Origin: Phaeospirillum tilakii
GTDB lineage: Bacteria; Pseudomonadota; Alphaproteobacteria; Rhodospirillales; Magnetospirillaceae
Assembly: GCF_042683125.1 (NCBI RefSeq)
Contig: NZ_JBHUIY010000020.1
Coordinates: 1 to 64,000, forward strand
DNA: 64,000 nt
Reading direction: 5' to 3'
Made by a program: the position numbers and the translations under genes. Below the pieces are notes generated by a model. That model did no database searches. It saw only the letters and a program-made list of their open reading frames with translations, and had not been told where the DNA came from. Of this stretch, positions 35,333 through 41,332 are shown one piece after another. The first letter of the stretch is position 1. The number at the start of each line of letters is the position of its first letter.

Positions 35333-35537
35333 TGTCCTGAAATAACAGATTGTGCTGATTGAGAGAATCGCCGCATTGGCGCGAACCGGCGGGAGACCGG
35401 CCGGTTTTGGGGCGACGGCCCGGGGCTGGGGCGTCAATGATTCACGATGTCAAAGAGTTAGCCCTGGTGCGAACCGTCCGGGGAGTCCCGACACGCTTGG
35501 GGTTCGCACCGGATCGTTCCCGTGGGATCACCCGCGC
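35333..35537 (-). promoter_or_regulatory. CRISPR leader between cas2 and the array
   Basis: This non-coding stretch lies next to the intact repeat end and is less GC-rich than its surroundings near the array. It holds a 10-bp perfect inverted repeat (GGTGCGAACC at 35466-35475 and GGTTCGCACC at 35501-35510) and a second 7-bp stem (AACCGGC, GCCGGTT). TTTGACA on the minus strand near 35450 could be a -35 box for the pre-crRNA. No gene is seen. Confidence 0.7.
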
Positions 35538-35828
35538 TTACAGGATCAGAGGCCCGTTCAGATCGACGGCCGGTTTTGCCCCGACATGATCGACGCGACG
35601 TTGCCAGTTCGAGCCGAGGAAATAATAGCGCAGGCTGTCGGACGCCGGATTGATGATGGCTTCCAACCGGGCTTTCAGGCCGACCCATTGGGCCGGATCG
35701 ACCTCGATTTCGAACACGGAATTCTGCACCCGTTGTCCATAATCCTGGCAGGCCCTGGCGACCTTGCGCAGCCGGCGGCTGCCGCCCGGATCGACCGTGC
35801 TGACGTCGTAGGTGACCAGGACCATCAT
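35538..35828 (-). CDS. cas2: Cas2 endoribonuclease-fold protein
   Basis: 96 residues beginning MMVLVTYDVST, the canonical Cas2 start with the conserved Asp at position 8; GGGAGG lies just upstream. The ferredoxin-like core includes ARACQDYGQRVQNSVFEIEV. Cas2 bridges two Cas1 dimers in the spacer-integration complex. It starts 11 nt after cas1 and is the last cas gene before the leader and array. Confidence 0.96.
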   Translation of the reverse strand: MMVLVTYDVSTVDPGGSRRLRKVARACQDYGQRVQNSVFEIEVDPAQWVGLKARLEAIINPASDSLRYYFLGSNWQRRVDHVGAKPAVDLNGPLIL

Positions 35829-35839
35829 CGGCGCCTCCC

Positions 35840-36874
35840 TTATTTCCAGAACCAGGGCGGATAGGCATCAAGGTCGCCGCGCAGATGGCGGGCCAGCAGC
35901 AGGGCCTGGAGATACGGCACCAGTCCATGCGGCACGGCCTCGCCCAGGAACGGGTGCTGACGTTCCTCCTTCTTGCGGTCCTGCCACGCGGTCAGCACCG
36001 TCTTGCGCCCTTCGTCGCCGAGCAGAACGGCCCCGCCGTCGTGGTACTCGAAATCCTCGGCCCGAAGCTGGCGGCGATTGATCAGCGAAAGCGCCAGACG
36101 GTCGGCCAGGACCGGGCGCAGTTCCTCCATCAGATCAAGCGCAAGGCTGGGCCGTCCCGGCCGGTCGCGGTGCAGGAAGCCTACGGCGGGGTCCAGTCCG
36201 ACGCTTTCGGCGGCGGCGCGGCAATCGTGGGTCAGCAGGGTGTAGAGGAACGACAGCAGCGCGTTGGTCGGATCGAGCGGGGGCCGGCGCGACCGGCCCC
36301 GAAACGCGAACGCGGCGTCGGGGGAGCGGATCAGGTGAGGGAACACGGCGAAATAGAGCGCGGCGGCCTCCCCTTCCGCGCCGCGCAACGCGTCGGTGTC
36401 GCCGGTCGCGGTCTCCACCCGGCGCAGGATGTGGGCCATCCGCTCGGTCGCCTCGGCCAGGGCGGCGCCCTGCGCCGGGGTCTGGTCGGCGCCGTGATCG
36501 CGCATCGCCCGCATCAGCACCGAGCGTTGGTTGGCGACCTTGCCCATCACCAGGCTGCGGACGATCTCTTCCGGCTGCTCCGATGCCCGGTATTGAGCGC
36601 GGCGGAGCAGGACGTTGCCGCTGACCGGCCTCTCGACCCGGGCCTGGAAACGTCCGCCGCGATCGAGCAGCACGATGGTGATGCCGTTCGCGGCGCAGGC
36701 CTGGATCAGGGCGGGGGAGAGGTAGATGCCCCCGAACACCACCACCGAGGCCAGCATGTGCAGCGGGACCCGGCCTTTTTCCGTGCCCTCGACCTCGACC
36801 ACCAGGGTCTCGCCGTCCTTGCGCAGGCCTGCCCCCGGGGTGGTGACATAGACCGTGTTGAGCAGCTTCTTCAT
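35840..36874 (-). CDS. cas1: Cas1 integrase, type I-C
   Basis: 344 residues from the ATG at MKKLLNTVYVTTPGA; a GTG directly before it would add one residue and overlap the cas4 stop. GGGGAGAG gives a good ribosome site. The metal-binding residues are seen in EGEAAALYF (Glu, about 166), GFLHRDRPG (His, about 234) and LALDLMEELRP (Asp, about 247). Cas1 inserts new spacers at the leader end with Cas2. Confidence 0.96.
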   Translation of the reverse strand: MKKLLNTVYVTTPGAGLRKDGETLVVEVEGTEKGRVPLHMLASVVVFGGIYLSPALIQACAANGITIVLLDRGGRFQARVERPVSGNVLLRRAQYRASEQPEEIVRSLVMGKVANQRSVLMRAMRDHGADQTPAQGAALAEATERMAHILRRVETATGDTDALRGAEGEAAALYFAVFPHLIRSPDAAFAFRGRSRRPPLDPTNALLSFLYTLLTHDCRAAAESVGLDPAVGFLHRDRPGRPSLALDLMEELRPVLADRLALSLINRRQLRAEDFEYHDGGAVLLGDEGRKTVLTAWQDRKKEERQHPFLGEAVPHGLVPYLQALLLARHLRGDLDAYPPWFWK

Positions 36875-37563
36875 CACCTCTCCCCGTCATCGGACAGCAG
36901 GGCGGCCAGCATCCGCTCGCGCCATTGCCGGGCGGGGCGGGCGGCGGCCTGGGGACGGCACAGATCAAGCAGGGAACAGGCCCGGCAGCGGTCGCTTCGG
37001 AACACCGGTGGCGGGGTGCGCAGGGTGGCGAACATCGCCCGCAGGTCGGCGATGGTCGCTTCGGTCAGGGCGCGCAGCTCGGCATCGAAGGCGACCGCGA
37101 CCCGGCGTTTGGTCTCGGCGTAATAGAGCGCGCCCTCGGGCACCGTCCGCCCGGTCATCTCTTCCAGGCACAGCGCCTGGGCGCACAATTGGACCTCGTC
37201 GGCGCGATGCGGCTTGGGCTTGCCGCGTTTGTATTCGACCGGAAACGGCGTCTCGCTGCCATCGGCGGCGCGGCGGAACTCGACCAGATCGGCCACGCCG
37301 GCGATCCCCAGCCGGGGCGCGGCCAGGGGCAGCGCGGTCACCCGGCGCACGCCTCGCGCCTTGCGCTGGTCGCCCCGGTCGGCGGCGAGGTGGAGCTGAT
37401 GGCCCTCGGCGGTGAAGCGGTTGTCCTCCCACAGCCGTTCGAGATGGATCAGCGCCGCCTGCCGCCGGCAATAGACCGCATGCTGAAGCGCGGACAGCGG
37501 GATGGGCTCGCCCTCCCGCTCGTCGTCGCGCCCCGGCGCCGCCGCCGCCGCCGCCGGGCCAGG
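36874..37563 (-). CDS. cas4: Cas4 nuclease, start codon unresolved
   Basis: The Cas4 core is complete: PIPLSALQHAVYCRRQAALI at the N-terminus, the nuclease motif VEYKRGKPK with QLCAQALCLEEM, and a C-terminal iron-sulfur cluster motif CRACSLLDLC plus the N-terminal Cys. Cas4 trims prespacers and selects PAM-proximal ends. Between the ATG at 37761, deep inside cas7c, and the core there is no ATG, GTG or TTG in this frame, so the left boundary given is simply the end of cas7c. Candidate rare starts are ATC at 37503, 7 nt after GGGAGGG, and CTG at 37497. A GCC-trinucleotide run encodes poly-Ala just before the core. Confidence 0.8.
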   Translation of the reverse strand, partial: PGPAAAAAAPGRDDEREGEPIPLSALQHAVYCRRQAALIHLERLWEDNRFTAEGHQLHLAADRGDQRKARGVRRVTALPLAAPRLGIAGVADLVEFRRAADGSETPFPVEYKRGKPKPHRADEVQLCAQALCLEEMTGRTVPEGALYYAETKRRVAVAFDAELRALTEATIADLRAMFATLRTPPPVFRSDRCRACSLLDLCRPQAAARPARQWRERMLAALLSDDGER

Positions 37564-37565
37564 CC

Positions 37566-38525
37566 CTACAGCCGCTCGATGATCTCCACCCCGTCGGGCA
37601 GGGAATCCCGCTCGATCGTCACCAGATAATCGGCGAAGCTGCGCGCCGGGGGCCGGTTGGCGATCCCCGGGTCGTTGACGGCGCGGAATTCGCCGTCGAT
37701 GTTGCGGCCGACCTTGACCCGGTCGAACAGGCGGTGGGCCGGGGCCTTGCCCAGCGCGCAATCGTGACGGAACACGATCAGCCGGCGCACCGCCATTTCC
37801 CCCCGCGCCGCCGAGCGGTCATGCTCGAACATGTTCTCGACCGCCTCCAGCAACAGATCGAGATCGGCGTCGGAAAAGCCGGTGCGTTCGGCCAGCTTGG
37901 CCGAGATGAAGCCGTGGGCGCGATAGAGGCCATAGGGCACGATATGCTTGCGGCCCATCGTGCGGTTGTCGGTGCGGTCGTTGCCGTCGCCGTCCTCCGC
38001 CTGGGCCTTGTCCTTCTTTTCCTTCTCGGTGGTGGCGGCCATCCGGGTGATCGAAATTTCAACCGGCACGATCGGCTCGACCGAGGTGGCGAAGGCGAAC
38101 TGGACCGGCCCGCGCACCTGACCGCAATTGATCCCGGTGCCCATCACCGCGCCGAAGCTGCGGATGTCGAAGAAATTGGCACACATGAAGTCGCGCAGCT
38201 TCTTCGCCTCGGCCTCGTCCTTGGGATTCAGCTTGGCGTCCTTGGCGACCTTGTCGTCGCCGGGCCGCAGGGCGAGATAGGCCTCGCGGTGCTTCTCGTT
38301 GAGGATCGAGCCGTCCTGAACGTAGATGTGGAAGCCGGCTTCGTCGCCCTTGGCCAGTTCGATGTAATTGCGGACCTTCCGCTTCAGGCAGACATCGGAC
38401 ACCAGACCGTGGTTGGTCTCGGGGTCCAGGCGCGGCAGGTTGCCGGCGTCGGGATCGCCATTGGGGTTGCCATTGGCGACATCGAACAGAACGACGAATT
38501 CGTGACGGCGAGACAGGGCGCTCAT
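37566..38525 (-). CDS. cas7c: Cas7c (Csd2) Cascade backbone protein
   Basis: 319 residues from the ATG at MSALSRRHEFVVLFDVANGN, which overlaps the cas8c stop by 4 nt. ANGNPNGDPDAGNLPRLDPE is the Csd2 hallmark. FGAVMGTGINCGQVRGPVQF and ADLDLLLEAVENMFEHDRSA are further conserved blocks. Several copies of Cas7 coat the crRNA spacer in the type I-C effector. Confidence 0.96.
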   Translation of the reverse strand: MSALSRRHEFVVLFDVANGNPNGDPDAGNLPRLDPETNHGLVSDVCLKRKVRNYIELAKGDEAGFHIYVQDGSILNEKHREAYLALRPGDDKVAKDAKLNPKDEAEAKKLRDFMCANFFDIRSFGAVMGTGINCGQVRGPVQFAFATSVEPIVPVEISITRMAATTEKEKKDKAQAEDGDGNDRTDNRTMGRKHIVPYGLYRAHGFISAKLAERTGFSDADLDLLLEAVENMFEHDRSAARGEMAVRRLIVFRHDCALGKAPAHRLFDRVKVGRNIDGEFRAVNDPGIANRPPARSFADYLVTIERDSLPDGVEIIERL

Positions 38526-40291
38526 ACGGCGGGCTCCTTCTGGGCAGAAGAATCGTGATCCTTGGCAACGAAGAACTGGTTGCGCTGGTGGTAATAGCCG
38601 AGGCCGAACAGGGCCTGCTGTTCGGCGGAAAGCGAGGCGGGGAACGGATCCTCGCCGGGCGACATCAGGCCCATGATCGCGCCGATCTCCTTTTCCAGGT
38701 TGACCTTGGCGCCGGGCTTGGTCTTGCCGAGCTTGGACAGATGATTGGCGGAGCCGCTTTCCAGAAACGCGAACACCTTGCGCGGTTGCGCCGAGGCCGC
38801 GCCGTAGTACTTGTCCTTGACCGTCGCGTTGACATTGCGGCCCAACGCCGCGCTTTGGATCTGTTCGTAAACGGCGAACAGCCGCCCCAGCAGATAGCCC
38901 TTGTTGGTATTGTCCGGGTCGAACGCCACGGGAGCCTCCTTGTCGGTGTAACCGTAATTCCGGATCAGAACCGCCCGCAGCAGGGCCACGCGCAGGGCGC
39001 TGACGCTCTTGTCGGCGCGCAGGCGCATCAGGACGGTGGACAGCAGGGTCAGCGGATAGCGGGTGCCGGTCAGGATCGCGCGCAGGACCTCGCCGGCCAG
39101 ATTGGGCGGCACGTTCTCCCGCTTGCCCAGCACGGCGGTTTCCTGGAGGAAGCGCCACAGCGGCGGATAGGGATCGCGCGGCGGCGGCGCGATGCGGATG
39201 TCGGCGACATAGCGCCGGTAATTGTCGGCGAGATGGCCGAAATCGCTTTCGAACCAATAGCGGATCGACACCCGCGCCGCGTTGGGGGCCAGCCCCAGCA
39301 CGTAGAAGCGAACCCCCTCGCTCAGATGCGGATCGAAATCCTGGACCGGCCGGCCCTGGCGGATCTTGTCGAGGATCGCCCGCACCTCGGCCGCCTGCTT
39401 GTCCTCGTCGATGTCGCCCAGCATCGCGAGGAAGGCATCCTCGGCCAGTTGCGCGGTCGCGGCGTCGGCGGCATCGGCCCAGAACACCGTCGAGGCGTCG
39501 CCGATCTGAAGCCGGTTGCGGCTGTCGCCGGCCAGGAAGCGGTTGAGCACGGCGGTATAGGCGAAGGCGGCGGCTTCGGACACCGGGGCGTTGTCGCCCT
39601 GGGCGTGGCCGTAGGATTCGAAGGCGTCCTTGTTGTAGGAGACGATCGAGACGCCGGAGGATTGCCCGCCCCATACCCCCTTGATCGCCGGATGCAGCCG
39701 GGCAATCGGCGCGGTCCGGCCGCTGACCAGACAGACCGCCTGGGTCTGGTTTCCGGCCGAGGCCAGATCGGCCCAGATCTCCCGCGCCGCCGCCCGGTCA
39801 TGCAGGTACTGGTCGTTCAGGTAGTCCCGCCCAAGGGCGAAGACGACGTTCTGATCCTTCATCTCCTCCGGCCAGCCCAGCGCGGCGAAGCGGTCGGGCG
39901 TCCAGTCGCGCAGGAAGGCCAGCAGCGCCCGCAGGCCGGGATCGTCGGTCGCGGCCAGGGCGTCGCGATGGCGCTGGACGAAGGCGGCATGTTCGTCGGC
40001 CACGCGCTTGCCCTCGCCCGCCGTCACCCCGAGGACATAGGAGGTCTTGTCCCACAGGAAATTGGGCGCGATCCCCGAGGTCCGCTTGGCCGGCTGCGGT
40101 ACGTCGAGCATCCGCGCCGCGAGCTTCTTGCCGCTGCCCTGACGCAGATCGATCGGCGGCAGGGCCGGGGTGCCGTCTTCGTTCAGGGAAATCAGAAAGC
40201 CGATCTTCTCTTTGGAATAGCCGAACGGCGGCACCTCGTGGCGTTCGGCGAGGCGGTCATAGGCGCTGGTCAGCGCGGCCAGGACGCTCAT
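38522..40291 (-). CDS. cas8c: Cas8c (Csd1) Cascade large subunit
   Basis: 589 residues from the ATG at MSVLAALTSAYDRLAERHEV, overlapping the cas5c stop by 4 nt. GTPALPPIDLRQGSGKKLAA, FLWDKTSYVLGVT and WGGQSSGVSIVSYNKDAFES are Csd1 signature regions, and NTNKGYLLGRLFAVYEQIQ marks the C-terminal part. Cas8c recognises the PAM and recruits Cas3. In type I-C an internal start in cas8c often yields the separate small subunit Cas11c; I did not fix its position. Confidence 0.95.
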   Translation of the reverse strand: MSVLAALTSAYDRLAERHEVPPFGYSKEKIGFLISLNEDGTPALPPIDLRQGSGKKLAARMLDVPQPAKRTSGIAPNFLWDKTSYVLGVTAGEGKRVADEHAAFVQRHRDALAATDDPGLRALLAFLRDWTPDRFAALGWPEEMKDQNVVFALGRDYLNDQYLHDRAAAREIWADLASAGNQTQAVCLVSGRTAPIARLHPAIKGVWGGQSSGVSIVSYNKDAFESYGHAQGDNAPVSEAAAFAYTAVLNRFLAGDSRNRLQIGDASTVFWADAADAATAQLAEDAFLAMLGDIDEDKQAAEVRAILDKIRQGRPVQDFDPHLSEGVRFYVLGLAPNAARVSIRYWFESDFGHLADNYRRYVADIRIAPPPRDPYPPLWRFLQETAVLGKRENVPPNLAGEVLRAILTGTRYPLTLLSTVLMRLRADKSVSALRVALLRAVLIRNYGYTDKEAPVAFDPDNTNKGYLLGRLFAVYEQIQSAALGRNVNATVKDKYYGAASAQPRKVFAFLESGSANHLSKLGKTKPGAKVNLEKEIGAIMGLMSPGEDPFPASLSAEQQALFGLGYYHQRNQFFVAKDHDSSAQKEPAV

Positions 40292-40953
40292 CGGCGGATC
40301 TCCGGCGACCCGGGCGGCGGCACCCGCACCACGCCGCGTTCCATCCGGGCGCGGAAGAACATCGCGGCGCGGTCGCCGCCATGGTCGATGTCCCACAGCA
40401 TGAAGCCGAGATCCCGGCTGTCGTCGATGGCGGGGGGAGGGGGCGCGTCGTCGGCGAGCAGATCGAACCGGGCCGGGAATTCGCGCGTGCCGAGGCAGGG
40501 CTGATGAAAGCACTGCCCCCGGCGGGCGCGGCGATTGAAGATGTCGAGATGCTTGCCCGGATTGTCCTCGGCCCCGGCCCGGGGGGTCAGGTCGAAATGG
40601 GCCTCGATCACGTAATCGACATCGACCAGCAGGGTGGTGGCGCGCTGTTGGCGGTCGTCCTCGACCCGCAGCTCCAACCCCTCCAGACTCCCCCGGTTGA
40701 GCGCGGTCTTGACCTTGGCGACCGGGATCTTGCTGCCGACCTCGTTGCGCCGCAGGGTGTGGAAGCGAACCGGCTTCAACACATGGATCGCATCGACCAC
40801 CCAGCGAATGGCCGGCTTCCAGTGGATCGCCTCCAGGATGCCGCGCGCCGCCGAGGGCGTCATCACGTCATAGGAAACCCGCTCCGCCTTCATTTCCGGC
40901 CGGGTAAAACAGGCATGCGCGCCCGAAACCCGCAATCTGACACCCTGGGACAT
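40288..40953 (-). CDS. cas5c: Cas5c (Cas5d) crRNA-processing endonuclease
   Basis: 221 residues from the ATG at MSQGVRLRVSGAHACFTRPE. RVSYDVMTPSAARGILEAIH and FHTLRRNEVGSKIP are typical of Cas5d. In type I-C this protein replaces Cas6: it cuts the repeat at the 3' base of its hairpin and stays in the effector. The Shine-Dalgarno AGGAG is 10 nt before the ATG and lies in one arm of an 11-nt inverted repeat that surrounds a CRISPR-like repeat in the leader. First gene of the cas5c-cas2 transcript. Confidence 0.95.
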   Translation of the reverse strand: MSQGVRLRVSGAHACFTRPEMKAERVSYDVMTPSAARGILEAIHWKPAIRWVVDAIHVLKPVRFHTLRRNEVGSKIPVAKVKTALNRGSLEGLELRVEDDRQQRATTLLVDVDYVIEAHFDLTPRAGAEDNPGKHLDIFNRRARRGQCFHQPCLGTREFPARFDLLADDAPPPPAIDDSRDLGFMLWDIDHGGDRAAMFFRARMERGVVRVPPPGSPEIRR

Positions 40954-40957
40954 GATG

Positions 40958-41058
40958 GGCTCGCTCCTAAAGTCACGTTCAACGGCAATCGTCGTGCTTA
41001 TGGATACAGAGTTTCGATCCACGCCCCCCACGTGGGGGGGGCGACGAAGGAGCGAGCC
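40958..41058 (-). promoter_or_regulatory. Inverted repeat sequestering the cas5c ribosome-binding site
   Basis: On the minus strand GGCTCGCTCCT (41058-41048) and AGGAGCGAGCC (40968-40958) are perfectly complementary over 11 bp. The downstream arm contains the AGGAG of cas5c; the upstream arm begins at the predicted transcription start. The enclosed 79 nt hold a full CRISPR-like repeat. If paired in the mRNA, the stem would block cas5c translation. Confidence 0.65.
41011..41045 (-). repeat. Solitary CRISPR-like repeat in the cas5c leader
   Basis: 35 nt in the same orientation as the array repeats. It differs from the consensus by G for A at position 6, one extra C, A for G in the loop and two extra G, giving a longer GC hairpin. 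The 3' handle on the minus strand is ATCGAAAC instead of ATTGAAAC. No second repeat was found within about 400 nt on either side, so this is not a normal array. Confidence 0.88.
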
Positions 41059-41064
41059 TCTGGG

Positions 41065-41094
41065 ATTAAAAGAATTGCAGCATGATTTTGTAAA
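41065..41094 (-). promoter_or_regulatory. Predicted promoter of the cas5c-cas8c-cas7c-cas4-cas1-cas2 operon
   Basis: TTTACA (41094-41089) and TTTAAT (41070-41065) on the minus strand, 18 nt apart, each 5 of 6 to consensus, in a notably AT-rich island of this GC-rich genome. The start site is expected near 41058, exactly at the first base of the anti-Shine-Dalgarno arm. Confidence 0.6.
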
Positions 41095-41105
41095 TCACAA
41101 AAATC

Positions 41106-41332
41106 GCCACGAGGATGAGGTCGCTCCAATGAACATCGTCCTTGATCTGAACGAATTGCTGCACGTGCACATAATTTACCGAATGGGGGGTCATGGTGAC
41201 GTCACTCCAATGCGGGGCAATGCCCTTCAGTGATCCACGGAGGGCACCTTACCAAGGTAAGGACGCAGGAGTCGAGATCTTCTCTGTGTCAGGAGTACAA
41301 CGATAGCCTTATCCGCAGCCTGCCGACCCCCC
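41106..41332. other. Non-coding stretch between cas3 and the cas5c promoter
   Basis: Together with the cas5c leader this makes a 379-nt gap without a recognised gene. It holds two perfect 10-bp palindromes (TGCACGTGCA at 41160-41169, GTGACGTCAC at 41196-41205), a 7-bp stem CCTTACC-AA-GGTAAGG at 41247-41262, and an imperfect direct repeat GTCRCTCCAATG at 41120 and 41201. A 34-codon open frame (41129-41233, plus strand) begins after GAGGATGAGG and uses codons that are rare in this genome. I cannot say whether it is translated. Confidence 0.5.

Noticed and set aside
34792..35362. Overlapping open frames through the CRISPR array on the plus strand
   Set aside because: They translate the repeat and spacers (recurrent HAPAWG-like peptides) and have no ribosome site; the array is non-coding.
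41129..41233. PIN-domain toxin fragment (starts MNIVLDLNELL)
   Set aside because: The resemblance to the start of VapC-type proteins is limited to about ten residues; nothing after it fits, so no gene was called.
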